A program made the position numbers and the translations under genes. DNA of 64,000 nucleotides from an uncultured Prevotellaceae bacterium (GTDB lineage Bacteria > Bacteroidota > Bacteroidia > Bacteroidales > Bacteroidaceae): assembly GCA_902778255.1 (NCBI GenBank), contig CACYXD010000010.1, positions 1 through 64,000 on the forward strand. The letters are read 5' to 3'. Of this stretch, positions 7,822 through 14,899 are shown one piece after another; position 1 is the stretch's first letter, and the number at the start of each line of letters is the position of its first letter. Below the pieces are notes generated by a model that saw nothing but the letters and a program-made list of their open reading frames with translations, had not been told where the DNA came from and ran no database searches.

Positions 7822-8957
7822 AACAAGACATCGCAATATATACTCTAACCTCCGAACTACATGACGAGAAAGCTGTGACAACGATGACAACAGCTTTTCT
7901 TGAGAGCCTGGGAATAGACTATCAGCTGAAAGGCACCGACTATAGCGACTATGGCAGTCACGCCGTCAATCTGATATATGTCCGCACAGGCGGAACCGAA
8001 GGGATATTCCGTCGCCTGCTACCTGAACTGCAAAGCAAGAGTCATCGTCCTTTCTACCTACTGACATCGGGTAAGAGCAATTCACTTGCCGCCTCTATGG
8101 AAATCCTGTCATTTCTGCGTCAACACGACATCAATGGCGAGATTATCCACGGCGACAGCGATTACATTACCCGTCGCATCCATCTGTTATCAAAGGTTGA
8201 AGAAGCCAAGAAGAAACTTTGCGGAACCCGCCTGGGCATCATCGGTGAACCTTCCGACTGGCTGATTTCCAGTCATGCAGACAAAGCAAAGGTAAAGGAT
8301 ATCTTAGGAATAGAACTGATAGACATCCCCATGCAGGAACTGTTTGATGGAATCGGCGACTCAAAGTATATCTACGAGGCACTGAAGGTACTCATCAACA
8401 GGTATCAGTTGCAGGGCTTTACCCTAAGATGCTTTGACCTGCTCACTACCGTTAAGGATACCGGCTGCATGGCTTTAGCCAAACTGAATAGCGAGGGGTA
8501 TGTAGCCGGTTGCGAGGGCGACGTACCCGCCATGCTTTCCATGATGATAGTCCGTTCATTGTTGGGCGTCTCTGGCTTCCAGGCCAACCCCTCACGTATC
8601 AATCCTGAGACCGACGAGATGCTCTTTGCTCACTGTACCATACCTCTTGACATGGTAGAGCATTATGAACTCGACACCCATTTCGAATCGGGCATCGGCA
8701 CGGGCATCCGTGGCTATATGAAAGAAGGTCCCGTCACCATCTTCAAGGTCGCAGGTAATCTCTCTCGCCACTTCATCGCTGAAGGTAAACTAATCCGTAA
8801 CGAGGCAAAGCCAGACCTCTGTCGCACTCAACAGGTGATACGACTCTCAGACAAGAGTCTCGCCACCAGTTATTTTCTCACGAATCCAATAGGCAACCAT
8901 CATATCATCATGCCTGGACACTGTAAAGAACTCTTAGAACACCTACTGATAAAATGA
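7818..8957 (+). CDS. L-fucose/arabinose isomerase-like protein of unknown role in the cobalamin operon
   Basis: This 379-residue protein is translationally coupled on both sides (ATGA overlaps at 7818 and 8954), so it is a true operon member. The N-terminal half (HAVNLIYVRTGGTEGIFRRL, PFYLLTSGKSNSLAASMEIL, GIIGEPSDWLIS) and the C-terminal half (TGCMALAKLNSEGYVAGCEGD, PAMLSMMIVRSLLG, GIGTGIRGYMKEGPVTIFKV) follow the two-domain layout of fucose/arabinose isomerase-like proteins. The acidic residue in CEGD and the later His residues could be metal ligands, which is inference. I cannot assign it to a known cobalamin step. It could be an unrecognised pathway enzyme, a side-chain or ligand enzyme, or a sugar enzyme captured by the operon. 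Confidence 0.65.
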   Translation: MKQDIAIYTLTSELHDEKAVTTMTTAFLESLGIDYQLKGTDYSDYGSHAVNLIYVRTGGTEGIFRRLLPELQSKSHRPFYLLTSGKSNSLAASMEILSFLRQHDINGEIIHGDSDYITRRIHLLSKVEEAKKKLCGTRLGIIGEPSDWLISSHADKAKVKDILGIELIDIPMQELFDGIGDSKYIYEALKVLINRYQLQGFTLRCFDLLTTVKDTGCMALAKLNSEGYVAGCEGDVPAMLSMMIVRSLLGVSGFQANPSRINPETDEMLFAHCTIPLDMVEHYELDTHFESGIGTGIRGYMKEGPVTIFKVAGNLSRHFIAEGKLIRNEAKPDLCRTQQVIRLSDKSLATSYFLTNPIGNHHIIMPGHCKELLEHLLIK

Positions 8958-10732
8958 AGAGAATTGCTATCATTCAGATAAGCGAGGCAGGCAGCGCCAT
9001 CGCCTCCACCTTGCAGCAGCATTTCCCCACCGCCGCTATTGTAGGCCGCGACTCAGTCGCGACAAACTGGAAGAAGTTCGATGCTTTCGTCTTCATCGGG
9101 GCCATGGGCATCTGCATCCGCACCATTGCACCTTATATCAAGGACAAGCATAGCGATCCCGCCGTGGTATGCATCGACTCCCTGGGGCAAAACGTCGTCT
9201 CCGTGCTCAGCGGACACGTAGGCGGTGCCAACGACCTGACGCGCGAAGTTGCCGCACTGATTGGTGCCCACGAGGTCATCACCACCCAGAGCGACAATGC
9301 CGGTCTTTGGGCGCTCGACACTTTTGCAGAACGATTCAACTGGGCCATCGCCAGCGACGACGATATGAATGAGTGTATTTTTGCTTTCGTCAATCGCGAA
9401 CCAACTGCCCTGCTGATGGAAATATGCGATGAGGGTACGGACTATCTGGAGAAGACATTACCTGAGCATGTAACCATTGTGAAATGCCTCGAAGAGGTAG
9501 ATCCTAAGAAGTTTAAGTTGGTCATCCTGGTTACGCCCTACAATCTCTGTGTACCATACGGCGTACTCGAACTGCATTTCGTGCCGATGATAGCGTCTTT
9601 GGGCTTTGGACTCGCCCATCATCCTGCTGACTATGAAGACATCTACGACGAAATTGACGAGGCCATGAGCCAGATTGGTGTATTGCCTTGCTACAAACGC
9701 TATTGCACCATCGACGTAAAGCAGGATGAAGAATTCTGTGCGATGCTAGTCGATGATTTAGGAGAAGAACTGGTATTTTACACAGCAGAGGAACTCGCCA
9801 AAGTTGAGGTGCCCAATCCCAGTGCCACCGTTGAGGAACACGTCGGCACGCCCAGTGTCTGTGAGGCCGCTGCCATTCTTGGAGCAAACAATGGAAAACT
9901 GATCGTTCCTAAAGTAAAAGGTAAGAACTGGACAGCAGCCCTCGCCATCGACTACAAATATTTGCGAGAGGAGAAAGGACATATAGAGATTGTAGGCGCA
10001 GGTCCTGGTGATCCAGACTTAGTGAGTGTTAGAGGCAGAAAAATGTTGGAAAGAGCCGACCTTATATTATATGCAGGCTCGCTGGTACCTAAGGCTTTGA
10101 CAGAATGCCACAAGCCAGGTGCCGTAGTCCGCAGTTCAGCTGACATGAATCTCGAAGAGCAGTGCGTCCTGATGAAGAAGCACTACGACCAAGGCCACTT
10201 CATCGTCCGCCTGCATACGGGTGACCCTTGCATCTTCGGTGCTATTCAGGAACAGATGGCCTTCTTCGACAAAGAAGGAATGGACTATCATATCACCCCT
10301 GGCATTTCGTCATTCCTTGCTGCAGCCGCAGAGCTCAGAAGCCAATTCACCATCCCCGAGCGTACACAGACCATCATCCTGACCCGCGGCGAGGGGCGTA
10401 CACCCATGCCCGAGAAGGAGCAGCTGCACCTTTTAGCCAAAAGCCAGAGCACCATGTGTATTTTCTTGAGTGCTGCCATAGTGGATGATGTACAACGAGA
10501 ACTGTTGCAGGAATATCCTGAGGATACACCCGTAGCCGCCTGTTATCACCTAACGTGGCCAGATCAGAAAATCTATCGTGGCATATTGAAAGACCTAGCA
10601 AAGATTGTTCATGACAATAATCTTACCCTCACCACAATGCTTGTCGTAGGCGAGGCTATTGACAATCGACAAGGACTCTCAGAGCTCTATTCTAAGTATT
10701 TCACTCATCTTTTCAGAAAAGGCGAGGCATGA
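8954..10732 (+). CDS. cbiGF: Fused cobalt-precorrin-5A hydrolase and precorrin-4 C11-methyltransferase (CbiG-CbiF)
   Basis: The N-terminal CbiG part (about residues 1-335) opens the delta-lactone and releases acetaldehyde in the anaerobic pathway. It shows AFVFIGAMGICIRTIAPY, VLSGHVGGANDLTREVAALI and VCEAAAILGA near its end. The CbiF part (about 340-592) methylates C11 and shows IVGAGPGDPDLVSVRG, ILYAGSLVPKALT, RLHTGDPCIFGAI, PGISSFLAAAAEL and TIILTRGEGRTPMP. The presence of CbiG, with no CobG, points to the cobalt-early route. A 15-bp palindrome at 9047-9061 (CGCGACT-C-AGTCGCG) is translated as part of GRDSVATNW near residue 33. Coupled to neighbours by ATGA overlaps. Confidence 0.9.
   Translation: MKRIAIIQISEAGSAIASTLQQHFPTAAIVGRDSVATNWKKFDAFVFIGAMGICIRTIAPYIKDKHSDPAVVCIDSLGQNVVSVLSGHVGGANDLTREVAALIGAHEVITTQSDNAGLWALDTFAERFNWAIASDDDMNECIFAFVNREPTALLMEICDEGTDYLEKTLPEHVTIVKCLEEVDPKKFKLVILVTPYNLCVPYGVLELHFVPMIASLGFGLAHHPADYEDIYDEIDEAMSQIGVLPCYKRYCTIDVKQDEEFCAMLVDDLGEELVFYTAEELAKVEVPNPSATVEEHVGTPSVCEAAAILGANNGKLIVPKVKGKNWTAALAIDYKYLREEKGHIEIVGAGPGDPDLVSVRGRKMLERADLILYAGSLVPKALTECHKPGAVVRSSADMNLEEQCVLMKKHYDQGHFIVRLHTGDPCIFGAIQEQMAFFDKEGMDYHITPGISSFLAAAAELRSQFTIPERTQTIILTRGEGRTPMPEKEQLHLLAKSQSTMCIFLSAAIVDDVQRELLQEYPEDTPVAACYHLTWPDQKIYRGILKDLAKIVHDNNLTLTTMLVVGEAIDNRQGLSELYSKYFTHLFRKGEA
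9047..9061 (+). repeat. 15-bp perfect palindrome in cbiG
   Basis: CGCGACT-C-AGTCGCG. The 19 bases at 9048-9066 match 7541-7559 in cbiT at 17 of 19 positions, so both are probably copies of one small palindromic repeat. Confidence 0.75.
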
Positions 10733-12516
10733 TATTAGTATTCGGAGGAACAACAGAAGGACGCAAGGCGGCAGAGGTGCTGGAAGAGAGCGGCTCGACA
10801 TTCTTTTATAGCACAAAGACGGGCGAACAGGACCTGACGTTACATCATGGACAGCGCATTGACGGTGCCCTGGATGGCGAAGTTATGCTGGCATTCTGTA
10901 AGGAGCAACATATTCGCATGATTATCGATGCCGCACATCCCTTTGCCTCAAGACTACACGAAACTATAGCACAAGTTTCCGCCGATTTACAGATACCCGT
11001 TGTGCGCTACGAGCGCATCTATCCACCACGCGATCCTGATTTTACATGGATTGATGACTACAGCGAAATAAAAGCTGCTGACTTACATAAACTTACACTC
11101 CTTGCAACGACAGGCGTACAAAGTATTAGCAAGCTGAGATGGCTGGAAACTCAGGGAGTGAAGGTCATCTATCGCATTCTGAACCGCGCGAGCAGCATCG
11201 TGTTGGCTCATCAACAAGGAGCCTCAGACGACCAGCTATGCTTCTACGAGAACGACGCCATGCCCAATGCCGACGCCATTCTGATGAAAGAGAGCGGCAT
11301 CAGCGGCGGGTTCGTTGAGAAAGTAAACGAAGCTCGCGCCAAGGGGATGCGCATCATCGTCATCAAACGACCGGAAGGCTTCATGGAAAATGGTGGATGG
11401 TTCATTGTTAACGGACCATACGGATTGAGGAGGATGGTAGAAAAATTACTGCCCGACTTTTTCCCCCTGCACAGCGGACTAACCACAGGGACTTGCGCCA
11501 CCGCTGCCGCCATCGCCGCAACCATCCGCTTGCTGAAAGGCGAGACGCCTGCCGAGGTGCCAGTCCTGCTACCCGATGGCGAGACCATCAGTGTACCCGT
11601 AGGGTATGCCGAGGGCTACGCCTACTGTATCAAGGAGGCTGGTGACGATCCGGATGTCACCGATGGCATAGAAATTCGCGCTACCTGCCAACCCACCCCC
11701 AACCCCTCCCTGTATGGAGGGGAGTGGTTAGTCATTGAGGGTGGTGAGGGTGTAGGTCGTTTCACCCTCCCCGGCTTCGACTATCCGCCCGGCGAGGCAG
11801 CTATAAACAAAGGCCCGCGCGAAATGATTCGCAGGAACCTAGAAAGTCTAATCACTCCCCTCCATACAGGGAGGGGCTGGGGGTGGGTCTGTAGGTTTTC
11901 CGTCCCCAACGGAAAGGACATCGCCCGCCGCACCTTCAACCCTCGCCTCGGCATTGAGGGCGGCATCAGCATCATCGGTGTCAGCGGCATCGTCAAACCC
12001 TTTAGTGAGGAAGCCTTCATCGACAGCATCCGTAAGTGTATGACGGTAGCCAAGGCCAGTGATACCGACCGCGTGGTCATCAATAGCGGTGCCAAGAGTG
12101 AGCGTTTTCTCAAGGCGCTCTACCCCAGCCTGCCCCAACAGGCCTTCGTGCAATACGGAAACTATATCGGCAAAACGCTCCGTATGGCTGATGAACTCGG
12201 CATCCCCAACGTCACCCTGGGCGTCATGCTGGGCAAGGCTGTCAAACTGGCGGAAGGACAACTGGATACACACAGCCGCAAGGCAACGATGAACAAAGAC
12301 TTCGTTCAGAAGATGTTGAACGAAGCCAAAATAGAAATTTCACTGAATAATATCACGCTGGCAAGGGAGTTATGGGAAAGAATTTCTGAAAATCAACTTC
12401 CGACCTTCTGCGATGTCGTCATCTACAATTGTGAGAAGTATTGTAAGCCCCTGCTGCCCCATGGTCATCTAACTATCCTTCTGATTTCCGACGACGGAAC
12501 AATACACTCGCGATGA
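10729..12516 (+). CDS. cbiJD: Fused precorrin-6A reductase and cobalt-precorrin-5B C1-methyltransferase (CbiJ-CbiD)
   Basis: Residues 1 to about 245 are CbiJ/CobK, the NAD(P)H-dependent reductase, with ILVFGGTTEGRKAAEVL, IDAAHPFASRLHE, VVRYERI and ATTGVQSISKL. Residues about 246-595 are CbiD, the C1-methyltransferase specific to the anaerobic pathway, with LHSGLTTGTCATAAAIAA, EGGEGVGRFTLPGFD, PPGEAAINKGPREMI, FNPRLGIEGGISIIGVSG and FVQYGNYIG. Two near-identical 37-bp elements in opposite orientation are translated in frame at residues 321-333 and 375-387, on either side of the conserved EGGEGVGR block. The 3' end overlaps the convergent permease gene by 44 bp, so the last 15 residues may differ from family length. 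Confidence 0.9.
   Translation: MILVFGGTTEGRKAAEVLEESGSTFFYSTKTGEQDLTLHHGQRIDGALDGEVMLAFCKEQHIRMIIDAAHPFASRLHETIAQVSADLQIPVVRYERIYPPRDPDFTWIDDYSEIKAADLHKLTLLATTGVQSISKLRWLETQGVKVIYRILNRASSIVLAHQQGASDDQLCFYENDAMPNADAILMKESGISGGFVEKVNEARAKGMRIIVIKRPEGFMENGGWFIVNGPYGLRRMVEKLLPDFFPLHSGLTTGTCATAAAIAATIRLLKGETPAEVPVLLPDGETISVPVGYAEGYAYCIKEAGDDPDVTDGIEIRATCQPTPNPSLYGGEWLVIEGGEGVGRFTLPGFDYPPGEAAINKGPREMIRRNLESLITPLHTGRGWGWVCRFSVPNGKDIARRTFNPRLGIEGGISIIGVSGIVKPFSEEAFIDSIRKCMTVAKASDTDRVVINSGAKSERFLKALYPSLPQQAFVQYGNYIGKTLRMADELGIPNVTLGVMLGKAVKLAEGQLDTHSRKATMNKDFVQKMLNEAKIEISLNNITLARELWERISENQLPTFCDVVIYNCEKYCKPLLPHGHLTILLISDDGTIHSR
11691..11727 (+). repeat. 37-bp CCCTCC/GGAGGGG element, copy 1 (forward), inside cbiD
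   Basis: Runs from acccacccccaa to ggaggggagtgg with an internal dyad. Translated as TPNPSLYGGEW. It forms an inverted pair with 11852-11888, 35 of 37 positions matching, with 124 bp between. Confidence 0.9.
11852..11888 (-). repeat. 37-bp CCCTCC/GGAGGGG element, copy 2 (inverted), inside cbiD
   Basis: Reverse complement of copy 1 apart from two mismatches. Translated as TPLHTGRGWGWV. The insert keeps the CbiD frame open, and the conserved RFSVPNG segment resumes directly after it. Confidence 0.9.
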
Positions 12517-13495
12517 TAGGAGCGCCAACTAATGCCGTGACGGAATTAACGGGCAAAGCGCCCTCGAATCCCGGCATACGGGCAATGAGGTTGCACAACA
12601 AGGCTAATGCGGCACCGGCCAACATTGTGGCGGGCATTAGCACACGATGATCACTGGTACGGAAGATGGCGCGCGCCAAATGGGGAACAGCCAATCCGAT
12701 GAACATCACTGGACCGCAATAGGCGGTAACGATAGCTACCAGTGTGCCAGAGCAGACAATCAGGAGCAGACGGGTGCGACGGATATCGAGTCCTAAGTTA
12801 CTAGCATAAGCATCACCCAGCATATACAGGTTCATGGCCTTCACTGTGAGCATACTCAGGGGCAACAGGATGCACATCAGAACTACGAATAGCATCATCT
12901 GGTCTCCCGACACACGAGCAAAGCTGCCCAGTCCCCATACTACATAGGCACGTATATCCTCCTCGGCTGAGAAGAATTTCAGTACGCCAATGATGGCCGT
13001 AGCGAGATAGCCTATCATCACACCAATAATCAGCAGTGTCACACTGCTTTTCACCTTCGTAGCTATCCACAGAATGAGACCCATCACAGCCAGGGCACCC
13101 ACGATAGCAGCAATACTGATAGCCACATCTCCCATGTACCCCAGTCGGCTTAAGGCTACACCCCCAAGCGAGCCCGACAGCAGTACCACGCAGGCCACGC
13201 CCAACGAGGCACCATTGCTGATGCCCAGCACGGAGGGTCCTGCTAGCGGATTGCGGAACACGGTCTGCATCTGCAAACCGCTCACGGCCAATCCCGCTCC
13301 TGCCACCATGGCCGTCAGGGCTTGCGGCACGCGCGAAGAGAAGATAATATTCGTCCATATCTCGTTGTCGCCACCTCCTAGCAGGATACGGCACACCTCC
13401 GAAACGGGGATGCGCACCGTGCCCAACAGCAGGTTAAGCACAAAGAGCAACACAATACCTAGCAGCAGGAAAAACAGCAACAACGGACGTTTCAT
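12473..13495 (-). CDS. FecCD-family ABC transporter permease (BtuC-like)
   Basis: An integral inner-membrane permease of 340 residues, the family's usual length, with about nine to ten hydrophobic segments. It carries the FecCD/BtuC hallmark RNPLAGPSVLGISNGA after the first helices, and GLAVPHLARAIFRTSDHR, the loop that contacts the ATPase. It starts within the stop codon of the binding-protein gene (4-bp overlap), so the two are co-translated. Convergence on the corrinoid operon suggests cobalamin or cobinamide as cargo, but iron or heme transport is the main alternative, because the family does not separate by sequence that I can read. No ATPase gene follows. The 3' end overlaps cbiD by 44 bp. 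Confidence 0.82.
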   Translation of the reverse strand: MKRPLLLFFLLLGIVLLFVLNLLLGTVRIPVSEVCRILLGGGDNEIWTNIIFSSRVPQALTAMVAGAGLAVSGLQMQTVFRNPLAGPSVLGISNGASLGVACVVLLSGSLGGVALSRLGYMGDVAISIAAIVGALAVMGLILWIATKVKSSVTLLIIGVMIGYLATAIIGVLKFFSAEEDIRAYVVWGLGSFARVSGDQMMLFVVLMCILLPLSMLTVKAMNLYMLGDAYASNLGLDIRRTRLLLIVCSGTLVAIVTAYCGPVMFIGLAVPHLARAIFRTSDHRVLMPATMLAGAALALLCNLIARMPGFEGALPVNSVTALVGAPIIASVLFRRRKSEG

Positions 13496-14655
13496 TTCAG
13501 CATACGATAAAAAGTCGGTTCATAGTCTGCAGGCATCAACTCCGGATGAAAGATAGCCACAAGATCACTCAGCAATACATCGGGCATCACAGGCGATTTC
13601 TCATAATAGGGCGTCTGTTTCATATTGCAATAGATAACCTTCTTCTCCTTGAACGCCTTGAACAGTTCATTACGTGGTTCGCTGGCCTTCAGTGCCTCAT
13701 AGGAGAAGTCGCCCTCATAGCTATTCAGTATACGCCAGTAATCAGCATTGGCAGCTGCGGCATACATTTCTTCGAACTCAATATTCACGCCGCCTGTATC
13801 GTCATTGTCAAAAACATAATGTGCACCGGCATCACGGAAGATTTGAGCCAACGAGTTCTTGCCTCCTACAGCATACCAGTTGCCGCCATGCATCTCACCA
13901 CTAAAGACAGTTGGAGACTTACCCCCTGTTTCTCCAAAGGAATTAGCGACCTTCTCTTTCAAGTCGTTGTAACGATGTTCTATGCCAGCGAAGATAGAAT
14001 CAGCCTCATGCTCCTTGCCAATAAACATCCCCACGAAACGTATCCATTCCGCCTGACCAAGCGGAGTCAATTCCTTATACCCCAGATGCGGAATGAGCGT
14101 GATCCCCGTTTCCTTGATGGCATCATAGCCACCACGTTTGAATGGCGAGATAAAGATGACCTCTGGATGAGCTGCCAGAATCAGTTCGGTGTCAAAGTTG
14201 CCTTCCATGCCAATCTTCACCATACGTCCATCCTTCACGCGCAGACGAATATCTTTGTTAAAGAGATTCTTCGTGCCCGTGATACCGCGTACGATATCAA
14301 GCGCATCAAGAGCTGTAAAGTTAGACAACTGCAACATGGTCATCACCAGCGTGCGGTCAATGGGAACCTCCACTTTCGTATACCCCTCGGGCACCTCGGC
14401 CTCAGTGCCCCTCTCAACCAATGCGAAGTGATAACTCACAGGCATCTTTTCCTCATCATCCTGCGGGTCAGCCACATCAATCAGGCGGACGCCATTGTCA
14501 AGAACCTTGACGGAATAGCCCTTGGCATAGCGGGGAGCAGCGCTCAGAGAGTCAGCCTCGATATTCGCACATTGTTTTTCCTTGCCATCACAGGCGCTGA
14601 ACATCGCGCCCATGACTATCATGCATATATAACAAAAAGTTTTTGTCATCATCAT
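13492..14655 (-). CDS. ABC transporter substrate-binding lipoprotein (BtuF-like)
   Basis: A 387-residue lipoprotein whose signal peptide ends in GAMFSAC, with Cys about residue 22, so it is probably anchored in the periplasm. The mature part follows the class-III binding-protein fold of the BtuF/FhuD group: an N-terminal lobe with PIDRTLVMTMLQLSNFTALD, a long helix, and a C-terminal lobe with LAAHPEVIFISPF, GEMHGGNWYAVGGKNSLAQI and PVMPDVLLSDLVAIFHPEL. The ligand is taken as corrinoid from the neighbouring operon, and heme or siderophore is possible. It is first in a two-gene unit with the permease. A -7 element (TAATTTTG on the minus strand, 14685-14678) lies about 23 bp before the start. 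Confidence 0.78.
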   Translation of the reverse strand: MMMTKTFCYICMIVMGAMFSACDGKEKQCANIEADSLSAAPRYAKGYSVKVLDNGVRLIDVADPQDDEEKMPVSYHFALVERGTEAEVPEGYTKVEVPIDRTLVMTMLQLSNFTALDALDIVRGITGTKNLFNKDIRLRVKDGRMVKIGMEGNFDTELILAAHPEVIFISPFKRGGYDAIKETGITLIPHLGYKELTPLGQAEWIRFVGMFIGKEHEADSIFAGIEHRYNDLKEKVANSFGETGGKSPTVFSGEMHGGNWYAVGGKNSLAQIFRDAGAHYVFDNDDTGGVNIEFEEMYAAAANADYWRILNSYEGDFSYEALKASEPRNELFKAFKEKKVIYCNMKQTPYYEKSPVMPDVLLSDLVAIFHPELMPADYEPTFYRMLK

Positions 14656-14703
14656 TTCTCTACTTTGTTTTCGATGGCAAAATTACAACTTTTTTCTGAA
14701 TAA

Positions 14704-14735
14704 TTTGGTTATCTCACTAAAAATCTGTACTTTTG
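14704..14735 (+). promoter_or_regulatory. Promoter of tRNA-Leu
   Basis: TTTG at 14704-14707, a 20-bp spacer and TACTTTTG at 14728-14735, about 35 bp before the tRNA. Confidence 0.75.
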
Positions 14736-14769
14736 CACCCGCTTATCAATACAGCACCCGCAAAGAGTT

Positions 14770-14851
14770 GCGCCTGTGGCGGAATTGGTAGACGCGCTAG
14801 ACTTAGGATCTAGTGTCTCGCGACGTGCAGGTTCGAGTCCTGTCAGGCGCA
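14770..14851 (+). tRNA. tRNA-Leu (anticodon TAG)
   Basis: A class-II tRNA of 82 nt. The acceptor stem GCGCCTG pairs with CAGGCGC. The anticodon stem CTAGA/TCTAG encloses the loop CTTAGGA with anticodon TAG. There is a long variable arm and the T loop GTTCGAGTC. The discriminator is A, and CCA is not encoded. Confidence 0.96.
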
Positions 14852-14856
14852 CATTT

Positions 14857-14896
14857 CAAAAAAAGCACCTCACATTTGTGAAGTGCTTTTTGTTTT
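14857..14896. terminator. Bidirectional terminator between tRNA-Leu and the glycosidase gene
   Basis: AGCACCTCAC and GTGAAGTGCT pair around a short loop, with A-rich sequence before and a T run after. It therefore could end the tRNA transcript on the plus strand and the convergent GH128-like gene on the minus strand. Confidence 0.8.
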
Positions 14897-14899
14897 TTA

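Noticed and set aside
13546-14703. 385-residue open frame on the plus strand
   Set aside because: It is antisense to the binding-protein lipoprotein gene, whose frame has clear family motifs, a lipobox and coupling to the permease. The plus-strand translation has no recognisable domain.
14656-14769. Cobalamin riboswitch upstream of the binding-protein gene
   Set aside because: Only about 110 bp separate it from the tRNA, and I see no B12-box-like conserved core there. Any riboswitch for the biosynthetic operon would lie before the window.
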